A program made the translations under genes and the position numbers. Source: Romboutsia hominis (GTDB lineage Bacteria > Bacillota > Clostridia > Peptostreptococcales > Peptostreptococcaceae). Taken from it: a stretch of 64,000 bases of DNA. Under the pieces are notes generated by a model that was not told where the DNA came from, searched no databases, and saw only the letters and a program-made list of their open reading frames with translations. How positions within the stretch are numbered: position 1 is the stretch's first letter; every line of letters begins with the position of its first letter. Positions 1 to 8,510 of the stretch are shown here, piece after piece. The DNA is taken from contig NZ_LN650648.1 of the NCBI RefSeq assembly GCF_900002575.1, positions 682,001 through 746,000 on the forward strand, given 5' to 3'.

Positions 1-1
1 A

Positions 2-469
2 AGAAATTATAGTGATTCAGAAATATATATAACACCTACCAAAAAAGAAGTAGAAGAACTTTCAAAGACAAAATGTGAAATGATAGCAATAGATGCTACT
101 GATAGAGTTAGACCAAATGGTGAAATTTTAAAAGATTTAATAGATTATATACATAGCTTTGATATTTTAGTAATGGCAGATATATCAACATATGAAGAAG
201 CCTTAAATGCTCAAAATCTAGGGTGTGATTGTATATCGACAACATTATGTGGATATACTTCTTACTCAGAAAACCATGAAGGTCCAAATTTAGAGCTTAT
301 AAAAAAATTATCAGATGAATTATATATACCAGTTATAGCAGAAGGAAGAATAAATACACCAAAGGATTTAAAGGATGTATATGAAAATGGGGCATTTTCA
401 GCAGTAGTAGGTTCAGCTATAACTAGACCACAACTTATAACAGAAAAGTTTGTAAATGCTATAAAGTAA
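2..469 (+). CDS. nanE: N-acetylmannosamine-6-phosphate 2-epimerase, 5' truncated
   Basis: The reading frame is open from base 2, so the window edge cuts off the N-terminal part of the protein. The visible 155 codons match the C-terminal two thirds of the NanE TIM barrel: an early YITPT segment, then MIAIDATDRVRP, the CDCISTTLCGYT strand, PVIAEGRI and AVVGSAITRP (phosphate-binding end). NanE converts ManNAc-6-P to GlcNAc-6-P in the cytosol during sialic acid or ManNAc use. It lies 23 bases ahead of a PTS permease on the same strand, probably one operon, which suggests the sugar arrives already phosphorylated. The family call is secure; the true start lies outside the window. Confidence 0.93.
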   Translation, partial: RNYSDSEIYITPTKKEVEELSKTKCEMIAIDATDRVRPNGEILKDLIDYIHSFDILVMADISTYEEALNAQNLGCDCISTTLCGYTSYSENHEGPNLELIKKLSDELYIPVIAEGRINTPKDLKDVYENGAFSAVVGSAITRPQLITEKFVNAIK

Positions 470-492
470 AATCATATAAAGGGGAGACAAAT

Positions 493-1989
493 ATGTTTAA
501 ATACTTACAAAAAGTAGGAAAGTCATTTATGCTACCTATAGCAATATTACCAGCAGCAGGTTTACTTTTAGGAATAGGAGGAGCATTATCAAATCCAAAT
601 ACTATAAATGCTTATCCATTTTTAAATATACCGTGGCTACAAGCAATATTTACTATAATGTCATCAGCAGGAGACGCTGTATTTGGAAATTTAGCATTAA
701 TATTAGGAGTAGGATTAGCAGTAGGGTTAGCTAAAAAAGATAAGGGAACAGCGGCATTAGCGGCGTTGGTAGGATACGTTATAATGAATGCATCTATAAA
801 AGCAATGCTTGGAATATTTACACCAGATGCACCAGCAATAGATACTGGAGTTATAGGTTCAATTGCAATAGCATCAGTTGCAGTATGGCTACATAATAGA
901 TACAATAACATACAATTACCAGCAGTACTTGGTTTCTTTGGTGGTTCAAGATTTGTTCCAATAGCAACAGCATTTGCATCAATATTTGTAGGAGCGATAT
1001 TCTTTATAGTATGGCCAACATTCCAAGGTTGGTTAGTAGTATTAGGTGAGAAGATAGCAGTACTTGGGCCAGTAGGAACATTTTTTTATGGGTTCTTAAT
1101 GAGAATTTGTGGAGCAGTAGGACTTCATCACATGATATATCCAATGTTTTGGATGACAGAGCTTGGAGGAGTAGCAACAGTAGCAGGAAAGCAAGTAGTA
1201 GGAGCTCAAAATATATTCTTTGCACAATTAGCAGATCCAAATCATGTAGGGTTATTTACAGAAGGAACAAGATTCTTTGCAGGTAGATTCGCAACAATGA
1301 TGTTTGGGTTACCAGCAGCATGTTTAGCAATGTATCACTGTGTACCTAAAGAAAAAAGAAATTTAGTAGGTGGATTATTCTTAGGAGCAGCTTTAACTTC
1401 ATTTGTAACAGGTATAACTGAGCCAATAGAGTTTATGTTCTTATTTATATCACCACTTTTATATGTTTTCCATGCAGTACTAGATGGTATATCTTTCTTT
1501 GTGGCAGACATATTAAACATATCAATAGGTAATACTTTCTCTGGCGGTATAATAGATTTCACATTATTTGGGGTATTACAAGGAAATGACAAAACAAATT
1601 GGATGTTAGTAATACCAGTAGGATTATTATGGTTTGCAATATATTATGTGTCTTTTAGATTCTTTATAACAAAGTTTAATATACCAACGCCAGGAAGAGG
1701 AGACGATGAAGTTGAAGAAGTTAAAGTAACTGATAAAGATTCTTTAAAGGACGATGCAGTTGTTATAATAGAAGCATTAGGTGGAGCAGAAAATATAGAA
1801 GAAGTTGATGCATGTATAACAAGACTTAGAGTATCGGTTAAAGATGTCAATAAAGTAGATAAAGCTACAATTAAAAAAATAGGAGCAATAGATGTATTAG
1901 AAGTTGGTGGAGGAATACAAGCAGTATTTGGAGCCAAAGCAGTTTTATATAAAAATATAATAAATGATATATTAGGAACTAATGAATAA
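493..1989 (+). CDS. PTS EIICB permease, glucose/N-acetylglucosamine class
   Basis: A 498-residue membrane permease that imports and phosphorylates a hexose or amino sugar using the PEP phosphotransferase system. The N-terminal EIIC domain (about residues 1-390) has many hydrophobic segments and the glucose-class GITEPIEF motif. A charged linker leads to the EIIB domain, where CITRLR places the phosphocysteine at Cys441. No EIIA domain is attached, so EIIA must come from another protein. A GGGGAG ribosome site precedes the ATG. Position between nanE and an RpiR regulator suggests ManNAc, GlcNAc or a related amino sugar; glucose or maltose cannot be excluded from sequence alone. Confidence 0.9.
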   Translation: MFKYLQKVGKSFMLPIAILPAAGLLLGIGGALSNPNTINAYPFLNIPWLQAIFTIMSSAGDAVFGNLALILGVGLAVGLAKKDKGTAALAALVGYVIMNASIKAMLGIFTPDAPAIDTGVIGSIAIASVAVWLHNRYNNIQLPAVLGFFGGSRFVPIATAFASIFVGAIFFIVWPTFQGWLVVLGEKIAVLGPVGTFFYGFLMRICGAVGLHHMIYPMFWMTELGGVATVAGKQVVGAQNIFFAQLADPNHVGLFTEGTRFFAGRFATMMFGLPAACLAMYHCVPKEKRNLVGGLFLGAALTSFVTGITEPIEFMFLFISPLLYVFHAVLDGISFFVADILNISIGNTFSGGIIDFTLFGVLQGNDKTNWMLVIPVGLLWFAIYYVSFRFFITKFNIPTPGRGDDEVEEVKVTDKDSLKDDAVVIIEALGGAENIEEVDACITRLRVSVKDVNKVDKATIKKIGAIDVLEVGGGIQAVFGAKAVLYKNIINDILGTNE

Positions 1990-2011
1990 TTTATATAGTT
2001 TCTAAATACTT

Positions 2012-2041
2012 AAAAGGTGTATAATATTTTATACACCTTTT
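2012..2041 (+). terminator. Intrinsic terminator after the nanE-PTS unit
   Basis: Perfect 13-bp inverted repeat (AAAAGGTGTATAA and its complement) with a 4-base loop. It ends in a short T run. It separates the PTS gene from the regulator. Confidence 0.8.
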
Positions 2042-2096
2042 AATATTAAAAATAATTAAAGGAAGTTAAAGAATTATTATAAAAAGGGCTGGTTAA

Positions 2097-2951
2097 ATGA
2101 GTATAATAAATAAATTAGATGATAAAAATTTAAAATTTACTAAATCAGAAAGACAAATAATAGATTACATAAAAAATGATATGGAAAACTTTTCATATAA
2201 ATCTATATCAGAAATAGCTAAAGATAATAATATTGGAGAAGCTACTATAACTAGATTTGCTAAGAAGATAGGGTTTAGTGGATTTCAAGACTTTAAGGTA
2301 ACCTTAGCACAAGAAGTTACGAATATCCAGAACAAGCATATAATAGATAGCAGTATAGATAATAAGGAACATGCAAGAGAAACTGCTAAAAAGCTTTTAC
2401 ATAACAACATATATGTTTTAGAAAATACAGCACAAATAATAAACTATGAAGATATTCATAAGTGCTCAAAACTAATAAGAGAAGCAAATAAAGTGTATTT
2501 TGTTGGAGTTGGATACTCTGGAATAATCGCACAAGATATTAATTATAAATTTATGAGGATAGGGATAAATTGTAATTACTTTAGTGATAGTCACACTATA
2601 TTAATGATGTCTTCTTTAATGAAAAAAGGAGATATAATAGTTTGTGTATCTCATACAGGAGAGACAGAAGATATAGTAAGTTCAGTAGAAATGGCGAAGA
2701 AAAATGAAGCTACTGTAATTTCTGTAACTAATGATAAAGATTCTAAGGTTAGGAGTTTATCAGACATATGTTTATCGTATATTTCAAATGAAGGAGTATT
2801 TGAAAGCGGTTCAATGTATTCAAAACTTGCTCAGATGTTTGTATTGGATATTATATATACACAAGTAGTCAAAGATATGGGTGGTATAGCACATGACAAT
2901 AAATTAAAGACAACAGAAGCTATAAAAGGCAAATATACAATATATAGGTAA
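2097..2951 (+). CDS. RpiR/MurR-family transcriptional regulator
   Basis: A 284-residue regulator with an N-terminal winged helix-turn-helix (about 1-80, including SISEIAKDNNIGEATITRFA) and a C-terminal SIS sugar-isomerase fold (about 125-260, with VYFVGVGYSGIIAQD and VCVSHTGETEDIV). RpiR proteins usually sense a phosphosugar through the SIS domain and control catabolic genes next to them. Here the target is most likely the nanE-PTS unit just upstream, with ManNAc-6-P or GlcNAc-6-P as the inferred effector. It has its own ribosome site and lies after a terminator, so it is probably transcribed separately. Confidence 0.9.
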   Translation: MSIINKLDDKNLKFTKSERQIIDYIKNDMENFSYKSISEIAKDNNIGEATITRFAKKIGFSGFQDFKVTLAQEVTNIQNKHIIDSSIDNKEHARETAKKLLHNNIYVLENTAQIINYEDIHKCSKLIREANKVYFVGVGYSGIIAQDINYKFMRIGINCNYFSDSHTILMMSSLMKKGDIIVCVSHTGETEDIVSSVEMAKKNEATVISVTNDKDSKVRSLSDICLSYISNEGVFESGSMYSKLAQMFVLDIIYTQVVKDMGGIAHDNKLKTTEAIKGKYTIYR

Positions 2952-2969
2952 ATATGCTAATGTAAATTA

Positions 2970-2995
2970 GGGCAAGAATTTTCTTGGCCTTTTTT
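2970..2995 (+). terminator. Intrinsic terminator after the RpiR gene
   Basis: GGGCAAGAA pairs with TTCTTGGCC (one mismatch), followed directly by six T. Confidence 0.75.
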
Positions 2996-3150
2996 AATAT
3001 TATAAAATTAATTAATAATACTTTCAAAGAAAACTACTTTTAAAAATTAATTTTCTTTAAAAGTATAAAAGATTATTTTTAAAGATAATACTAAATATGA
3101 TATAATAAAATTTACGTAAAAACAGGAACTCTAAAAGGATGGTGTAGTAC

Positions 3151-4092
3151 ATGAAATGGACTGAAATAACAATAAAAACTTCAACAGAAGCAGTTGAAGC
3201 TATAACTAATATATTATACGAACACAATGTAGGAGGAGTATCTATAGAAGATCCTAAAGACTTCAAATTCCAAAAGAAAAATGAATTTGATTGGGATTTC
3301 GTTGAAGAAGAAATATTTAATAGTGGATACGACGGAGTAATAATAAAAACATACATAACAGAAGAAAGAGATGTAAGTGAAGATATTAAATCTATAAAAG
3401 AAAGAATAGATGGATTAAAAGAGTTCGGTATAGATGTAGGAGAAGCAATAGTTGAATTATCATACGTTGATGAAGAAGACTGGGCTAATGAATGGAAAAA
3501 CTACTACAAGCCAACTAAAATAGGAGAAAAAATAGTAGTAAAACCAACTTGGGAAGAATATGAAGCTGGTGATGAAGACCTTATAATAGAGCTAGATCCA
3601 GGTATGGCATTTGGGACAGGAACTCACGAAACTACAAGCATGTGTATAAGAGAATTAGAAAAATACGTTAAGCCTGAAAGTAAAGTATTTGATATCGGAT
3701 GTGGAAGTGGGATACTTGCAATAGCGGCTGCAAAGCTTGGAGCTAGAGATGTACTAGCAGTTGACTTAGACGAAGTAGCAGTTAAAGTATCTAAAGAAAA
3801 TATAGAACTTAACAATGTATCTAAAAGTGTTAAAGCACTTCACGGTAATTTAATGGAAGTTGTAACTGATAAAGCTGATATAGTAGTTGCAAACATAATA
3901 GCAGATATAATAAAATTATTAGCTAAAGATATCAAAAACTTTATGAAAGATGATGCAGTATTTATATCTTCAGGAATAATACATGCAAAGGTTGATGAAG
4001 TTAAAGAAGCACTAGTTTCAAATGGATTAGAAATAGTACATGTAGAATCTTTAGGTGAGTGGAATGCTATAGTATCTAAAATAGCTAAGTAG
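3151..4092 (+). CDS. prmA: Ribosomal protein L11 methyltransferase
   Basis: A 313-residue SAM-dependent methyltransferase that trimethylates lysines of ribosomal protein L11. The N-terminal substrate-recognition domain (about 1-150) is followed by the conserved DPGMAFGTGTHETT segment, then the class I methyltransferase core with motif I (VFDIGCGSGILAIAAAKLGA), an acidic turn (AVDLDEVAV) and the catalytic-site strand VVANIIADII. Length matches the family. It begins a tight run with rsmE (8-base gap) and mtaB (no gap), so the three are almost certainly one transcript for RNA and ribosome modification. Confidence 0.95.
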   Translation: MKWTEITIKTSTEAVEAITNILYEHNVGGVSIEDPKDFKFQKKNEFDWDFVEEEIFNSGYDGVIIKTYITEERDVSEDIKSIKERIDGLKEFGIDVGEAIVELSYVDEEDWANEWKNYYKPTKIGEKIVVKPTWEEYEAGDEDLIIELDPGMAFGTGTHETTSMCIRELEKYVKPESKVFDIGCGSGILAIAAAKLGARDVLAVDLDEVAVKVSKENIELNNVSKSVKALHGNLMEVVTDKADIVVANIIADIIKLLAKDIKNFMKDDAVFISSGIIHAKVDEVKEALVSNGLEIVHVESLGEWNAIVSKIAK

Positions 4093-4100
4093 GTGAAATT

Positions 4101-4853
4101 ATGGATAGATTTTTTGTAGAAAAGAAAAACATAAACCTAGAAAATAACACTTGCATAATAGAAGGTGAAGATGTAAAACATATATCAAAAGTTTTAAGAT
4201 GTAGAGTTGGAGAATGCCTAGAAATATGTGACAATGACAATAATGAGTATATAGCAGAGATTTCGGGTATATCTAAAGAAGAAGTAACTCTAGATATAGT
4301 AGAAACTATAGATATAAAAAGAGAATCAGACCTTAAAGTAAGGCTATACCAAGGGTTACCAAAAGGTCCTAAGATGGAAATGATACTTCAAAAGTTAACA
4401 GAAGTTGGAGTGGATGAAATAATCTTAGTACAAACTAAAAGAAGTGTAGCCAAAGTTGATGATAAAAAAGAAGACAAAAAAATAGAGCGTTGGGAAAGGA
4501 TAATATACGAAGCTGCAAAGCAAAGTAAAAGAGGAAAAATACCAACACTTAGAGGCGTTTTAAGTTTCAAAGAAGCATTAGCTGATATGAAAAATAATGA
4601 CTTTAATATAGTTCCTTATGAAAATGAAAGAACGAAGTCTATAAAACAAGCTATAAAAGATATAGATATAAATAATATAGGAATATTTGTAGGCCCAGAA
4701 GGTGGATTTGCAGAAGAAGAAATTAAACAAATAGAAGATATAAATGGTCAATCGGTATCTCTTGGACCTAGAATACTAAGAACTGAAACGGCATCAGTAG
4801 TAGCATCTTCTATAGTTTTATATGAATTAAGTGACTTAGGAGGACAAGCATAA
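4101..4853 (+). CDS. rsmE: 16S rRNA m3U1498 methyltransferase
   Basis: A 250-residue SPOUT-class enzyme that methylates N3 of U1498 in 16S rRNA. It shows a small N-terminal PUA-like domain (about 1-70, with HISKVLRCRVGE) and the C-terminal trefoil-knot signature: GIFVGPEGGFAEEEI, then LGPRILRTETASVVA, which forms the SAM-binding knot. The following mtaB starts immediately after its stop codon, and the mtaB ribosome site lies inside the end of this gene, indicating translational coupling. Confidence 0.95.
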   Translation: MDRFFVEKKNINLENNTCIIEGEDVKHISKVLRCRVGECLEICDNDNNEYIAEISGISKEEVTLDIVETIDIKRESDLKVRLYQGLPKGPKMEMILQKLTEVGVDEIILVQTKRSVAKVDDKKEDKKIERWERIIYEAAKQSKRGKIPTLRGVLSFKEALADMKNNDFNIVPYENERTKSIKQAIKDIDINNIGIFVGPEGGFAEEEIKQIEDINGQSVSLGPRILRTETASVVASSIVLYELSDLGGQA

Positions 4854-6155
4854 GTGAAAAAAGTAGCATTTTACACATTAGGTTGTAAAGTAAATCAATA
4901 CGAAACAGAAGCTATGCTTGAAATGTTCAAAAAAGATGGATATGTTCAAGTTGAAAGCGAAGACTATGCAGATGTTTATGTTATAAACACTTGTACAGTA
5001 ACACATATGAGTGATAGAAAATCACGTCAATATATAAGAAGAATGAAAAAGAAAAATCCAGACGCAATAATAGCAGTTGTTGGATGCTATTCTCAAGTAT
5101 CACCAGAAGAAATACTTGAGATAGAAGAAGTAAACTTAGTAATGGGTACTAACGAAAGAAGACAAATAGTTGAAGAAATTAAAAAACTAGATGCATCTCA
5201 AAAAGCTAGTACAGTAGATGATATAATGAAGGTAAGAGCCTTTGAAGAAATAGAAATAAATCAAACAAACGGAAAAACTAGAGCATTTATGAAAATACAA
5301 GATGGATGCGATAGATTTTGTTCCTACTGTATAATACCTTATGCTAGAGGTGGAAAAGTAAGAAGTAGAGATTTAGAAAGTATAGTAAATGAAGCTAACA
5401 AATTAGCAGATAAAGGATACAAAGAAATAGTTCTAACAGGTATACATGTTGCATCTTATGGAAAAGATGTAACAGATGCTAATATGAATTTATTAACTGT
5501 TATAAAAGCAATAGATGAAATAGAAAACATAGAAAGAATAAGATTAAGTTCAGTTGAACCAGTATTATTCACAGAAGAGTTTGTTGAAGAAGTTTCTAAA
5601 ATGGACAAAGTGTGTCCTCACTATCATTTATCATTACAAAGTGGATGTGACGAAACACTAAAGAGAATGAATAGAAGATATACAACTAAAGAATACAAAG
5701 AAATAGTTGATAGATTAAGAGCACATATACCTGATGTTGCAATAACAACAGATATTATAGTAGGTTTCCCAGGGGAAACTAATGCAGAATTTAGTGTAAC
5801 AAATAAATTCTTAGAAGAAATAGAACTTTCACAAATGCATGTATTTAAATATTCACCAAGAAAAGGGACACCAGCTGCAACTATGGAAAATCAAATAGAT
5901 CCTCAAATGAAGCAGTTAAGAAGTGATAAGCTTATAGCTTTAGGTCATACAAACTTTAAAAAGTTTGCATCAAAATATGAAGGTAAAGAAGTAGAAGTAC
6001 TATTTGAACATAGAATGAAGGATAATAAATTTGAAGGATTAACAACTAATTATATAAGAGTTATAGTTGATAGTGAAAAAGATATACAAGGTCAAATACT
6101 TAAAGTTAAGATAACTAAGGTTAATGATGAATTTGTAGAAGGAATTTTAGTATAA
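4854..6155 (+). CDS. mtaB: tRNA t6A37 methylthiotransferase (MiaB-like radical SAM)
   Basis: A 433-residue radical SAM enzyme that adds a methylthio group to t6A37 in tRNAs reading ANN codons. Domains in order: an N-terminal UPF0004 domain with cysteines for the auxiliary cluster (TLGCKVNQYE, INTCTVT, VVGCYSQ), the radical SAM core with CxxxCxxC (DRFCSYCIIPYARG), and a C-terminal TRAM domain (about 370-433). The GTG start sits directly behind the rsmE stop, with an AGGAGG site 8 bases upstream. Lack of the MiaB-type sequence signature and the prmA-rsmE context favour MtaB over MiaB. Confidence 0.93.
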   Translation: MKKVAFYTLGCKVNQYETEAMLEMFKKDGYVQVESEDYADVYVINTCTVTHMSDRKSRQYIRRMKKKNPDAIIAVVGCYSQVSPEEILEIEEVNLVMGTNERRQIVEEIKKLDASQKASTVDDIMKVRAFEEIEINQTNGKTRAFMKIQDGCDRFCSYCIIPYARGGKVRSRDLESIVNEANKLADKGYKEIVLTGIHVASYGKDVTDANMNLLTVIKAIDEIENIERIRLSSVEPVLFTEEFVEEVSKMDKVCPHYHLSLQSGCDETLKRMNRRYTTKEYKEIVDRLRAHIPDVAITTDIIVGFPGETNAEFSVTNKFLEEIELSQMHVFKYSPRKGTPAATMENQIDPQMKQLRSDKLIALGHTNFKKFASKYEGKEVEVLFEHRMKDNKFEGLTTNYIRVIVDSEKDIQGQILKVKITKVNDEFVEGILV

Positions 6156-6178
6156 TATGTAGAAATATAAAATGACTT

Positions 6179-6222
6179 AAAAGAAATTATGGCTATTTAT
6201 AAAAACTGTCATAATTTCTTTT
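6179..6222 (+). terminator. Long stem-loop ending the prmA-rsmE-mtaB transcript
   Basis: Perfect 13-bp arms (AAAAGAAATTATG and its complement) around an 18-base loop. The 3' arm ends in TTTT. The loop is larger than usual for an intrinsic terminator, so efficiency is uncertain. Confidence 0.6.
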
Positions 6223-6378
6223 AGTACATTTAATTAAATACAGTATATATTAAAAAAATTGCGTAATACGCGTTTAAAGGTTTGTGTAAGGCATTTTAAA
6301 TAATAGTAGGTAAAATATTATATACAAATAGATTAAGTAGCCTAAAAAGTTAAATAATAAACAAAAAGGAGAAATATT

Positions 6379-6729
6379 ATGAGTTGCATATTCTGTAAAA
6401 TAATAGATGGAGAAATACCATGTTCTAAAGTTTATGAAGATGATAAAGTATTAGCATTTAATGACATAAATCCAGTAGCACCTATACATATATTAGTAAT
6501 ACCAAAAGAACATTTTGATAGTTTAATAGATATATCTGAGGAACAAATGGACATAATGGCGCATATACATAAGGTGATAAACAAAATAGCTAAAGAACAA
6601 GGCTTTGATAAAGATGGTTTCAGAGTTATAAACAACTGTGGCGTAAATGGAGGTCAAGAAGTAAAACATCTTCATTATCATATACTAGGTGGCCAAAAAT
6701 TACCGATGTATGAAGCTATGAATAAGTAA
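6379..6729 (+). CDS. HIT-family nucleotide hydrolase (HinT-like)
   Basis: A 116-residue histidine-triad protein. The N-terminus CIFCKIIDGEIP and the C-terminal HLHYHILGG (HxHxH) triad are typical of HinT-type purine nucleoside phosphoramidases, which split AMP from lysine or other amines. The two CxxC-type cysteines near the start (C3, C6) are common in Firmicute members and may bind zinc together with histidines. It stands alone, with a good ribosome site (AAAAGGAGAAA) 6 bases before the ATG, and precedes rpsU-yqeY as in other clostridia. Confidence 0.92.
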   Translation: MSCIFCKIIDGEIPCSKVYEDDKVLAFNDINPVAPIHILVIPKEHFDSLIDISEEQMDIMAHIHKVINKIAKEQGFDKDGFRVINNCGVNGGQEVKHLHYHILGGQKLPMYEAMNK

Positions 6730-6763
6730 GAAAAATTTAAAAAATTCTTCTTAAATAAAATAC

Positions 6764-6791
6764 TTGAAAAAAAATAAAAGTAGTTTATAAT
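6764..6791 (+). promoter_or_regulatory. Sigma-A promoter for rpsU-yqeY
   Basis: TTGAAA and TATAAT separated by 16 bases, about 90 bases ahead of the rpsU start codon. The leader is therefore around 85 bases long. Confidence 0.6.
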
Positions 6792-6882
6792 AAACAAAGT
6801 GTGAGGTTATAATACATATAAATGTTATAATCTTTGTTATAGACACAGCAGAATTCGCACTATCGGAGGGAGGGAAAATGAA

Positions 6883-7062
6883 ATGTCAGAAGTAAGAGTA
6901 AGAGAAAACGAAACATTAGACAGCGCGTTAAGAAGATTCAAGCGTTCATGTGCAATGTCTGGCATCATGTCTGAAGTTAGAAAAAGAGAGCACTATGATA
7001 AGCCAAGCGTTAGACGTAAGAAGAAGGCAGAAGCTGCTAGAAGAAAAAACGCTAAGAAATAG
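6883..7062 (+). CDS. rpsU: 30S ribosomal protein S21
   Basis: A 59-residue basic protein, the usual length for S21, a small-subunit protein near the 16S rRNA 3' end. Recognisable segments are [20 protein letters not shown] near the start and a lysine/arginine-rich tail ending ARRKNAKK. The start is the second of two close ATGs: the one at 6878 gives only a five-codon ORF, while the one at 6883 lies 8 bases after a strong GGAGGGAGGG site. yqeY follows 28 bases later, the classical Firmicute pairing. Confidence 0.96.
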   Translation: MSEVRVRENETLDSALRRFKRSCAMSGIMSEVRKREHYDKPSVRRKKKAEAARRKNAKK

Positions 7063-7090
7063 TTAAAAAAGAAATAAAGAGGTGAGGGTA

Positions 7091-7534
7091 ATGTCCCTTA
7101 AACAAAAGTTACAAGAAGATTTAAAGTCTTCTATGAAAAATAAAGATACAGTAAGAAAATCTGTGGTAACTTTAATAAGAGCTTCTATAAAGCAATTCGA
7201 GGTTGACAATAGAGTTGAGCTTGATGATGAAGGCATTATAGATATAATAGCTAAGCAGTTAAAACAGCGTAGAGATGGTTTAGCTGAGTTTAAAAAAGCT
7301 GGAAGAGAAGACTTAGTAAGTGAAGCAGAGGCTGAAATCGAAGTTTTAAAAGAGTACCTACCTCAACAGTTAAGCGAAGAAGAGCTAAACACAATTATAA
7401 AAGAAACTATATCTGAAGTAGGAGCTACTTCTATGAAGGATATGGGAAAAATTATGTCAGTTGTTAGACCTAAAGTTAAGGGAAGAGCTGATGGAAAACT
7501 AATAAACGAGTTAGTGAAAGCTAACTTACAATAG
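7091..7534 (+). CDS. yqeY: GatB/YqeY domain protein
   Basis: A 147-residue stand-alone YqeY domain, related to the C-terminal tRNA-binding domain of amidotransferase subunit GatB; its function as a free protein is not firmly known. It is rich in charged helices and has the family features KSVVTLIRASIKQ and MSVVRPKVKGRADGK. I chose ATG 7091, 4 bases after GAGGTGAGGG; the upstream in-frame GTG at 7082 lies inside that ribosome site. Probably cotranscribed with rpsU, and followed by a strong terminator. Confidence 0.9.
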   Translation: MSLKQKLQEDLKSSMKNKDTVRKSVVTLIRASIKQFEVDNRVELDDEGIIDIIAKQLKQRRDGLAEFKKAGREDLVSEAEAEIEVLKEYLPQQLSEEELNTIIKETISEVGATSMKDMGKIMSVVRPKVKGRADGKLINELVKANLQ

Positions 7535-7538
7535 ATAG

Positions 7539-7569
7539 AAAAACCTAGAGACTAGTCTCTAGGTTTTTT
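7539..7569 (+). terminator. Intrinsic terminator after yqeY
   Basis: AAAAACCTAGAGA pairs with its complement around a CTAG loop, ending in six T. The symmetric A and T flanks allow it to work in both directions, which matters for the small antisense ORF that ends inside it. Confidence 0.85.
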
Positions 7570-7662
7570 AATGTGCTTATTTAATTTTTTTAAGTCATCA
7601 CCGGAAAATATAGTTAATATAAAGTCGGCAATAATTTCACCTATATCCAATAGAATATCCAT
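7552..7662 (-). CDS. Possible 36-aa small hydrophobic protein
   Basis: A 36-codon ORF on the minus strand with a textbook AAAGGAGG site 7 bases before its ATG. It reads MDILLDIGEIIADFILTIF, an amphipathic or membrane-seeking helix, followed by a polar, lysine-rich tail (DDLKKLNKHIKK). The stop codon lies inside the yqeY terminator, so this terminator could serve both genes. I do not recognise a family with confidence. Upstream of its start, on to base 7932, the DNA is AT-rich with no other gene visible. The ribosome site makes chance unlikely, but only expression data would settle it. Confidence 0.45.
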   Translation of the reverse strand: MDILLDIGEIIADFILTIFSGDDLKKLNKHIKKPRD

Positions 7663-7932
7663 ATAAAATCCTCCTTTAAAATATTATATAAAAAAATAGA
7701 TATAGAGTTTCTAAAAGCGAGTTTAAATAAAAATCATACCATATTAATATAAAAAAATAAGACTTACTTAAATTATAGCCATTGAAAAACAATATATCCA
7801 TATAAATAAAGATAAAGACTAATGAAATATATATAATGTTCTGCTACAATCTTAAGATATATATATATAATCGAAGGATTTTAAAATCATTAATATATGG
7901 CGTGTATTAAATTTTTAATTAAGGGGGATATT

Positions 7933-8478
7933 ATGCTACCAATATTAGTAACTAAAAGGTGTATTTTAAAAGAGGTGTGTTTAGAAAATGCAAAAGATAT
8001 GTATGAATACGCAAAAGAAGAGAAAGTAGTAAGGTATATGACATTTCCAAAACATGAAAGTTTAGAAAATACTAAAAATTTAATAGAAAGCTTTTTTATA
8101 GAAAGATATAAACAGGGAATATCTTATGACTATGGTATAATATACAAAGAAAATAACAAATTTATAGGAACATCAGGGTTTTGTAGGATAGAAAATAAAG
8201 TAGCAACACTAGGATATTGTCTAACCCCAGACTATTGGAATAAAGGCATAATGACTGAAGTTGTAACAAGGCTAATAAAATTTGGATTTGATGATTTAAA
8301 ATTAGAAAAAATAGAAGCACAATTTTATGACGGAAATATAAAATCAGGTAATGTAATGAAAAAATGTGGTATGAAATATTTAGGAAGTGAAGAAAGAGAA
8401 ATAAAGCTACAAGGTAAAATGGTTATGGGAAAAATCCATAGATGTGAGATAACTAAAGAAGATTATTATAAGGGCTAG
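7933..8478 (+). CDS. GNAT-family N-acetyltransferase (RimJ/RimL-like)
   Basis: A 181-residue acetyltransferase of the Acetyltransf_3 type, which moves acetyl from acetyl-CoA to an N-terminal or small-molecule amine. The pattern of the fold is visible: TKRCILKEV at the start, VATLGYCLTPDYWNKGIMTEV (beta4 and the pyrophosphate-binding turn), IEAQFYDGNIKSGNVMKKCG (beta5 and helix 4). The start is ATG 7933, 6 bases after AAGGGGG; an in-frame ATG 36 bases upstream lacks a ribosome site. Monocistronic, substrate unknown. Confidence 0.88.
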   Translation: MLPILVTKRCILKEVCLENAKDMYEYAKEEKVVRYMTFPKHESLENTKNLIESFFIERYKQGISYDYGIIYKENNKFIGTSGFCRIENKVATLGYCLTPDYWNKGIMTEVVTRLIKFGFDDLKLEKIEAQFYDGNIKSGNVMKKCGMKYLGSEEREIKLQGKMVMGKIHRCEITKEDYYKG

Positions 8479-8495
8479 AAATTTTTCTAGTCCTT
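8470..8495. terminator. Bidirectional terminator between GNAT and patatin genes
   Basis: AAGGGCTAGAA pairs with TTCTAGTCCTT (one G-T pair). It lies between two converging genes; T-rich flanks exist on both sides but are short. Confidence 0.6.
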
Positions 8496-8510
8496 ATTTG
8501 AATATTAAAT

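Noticed and set aside
612-911. Long minus-strand frames inside the PTS gene and similar frames inside iorA, ppdK and ftsX
   Set aside because: They are shadows of strongly coding genes, without ribosome sites and with improbable amino-acid composition.
6878-6892. rpsU start at the first ATG
   Set aside because: That ATG gives only five codons before a stop; the ATG five bases later opens the full S21 frame at better spacing from the ribosome site.
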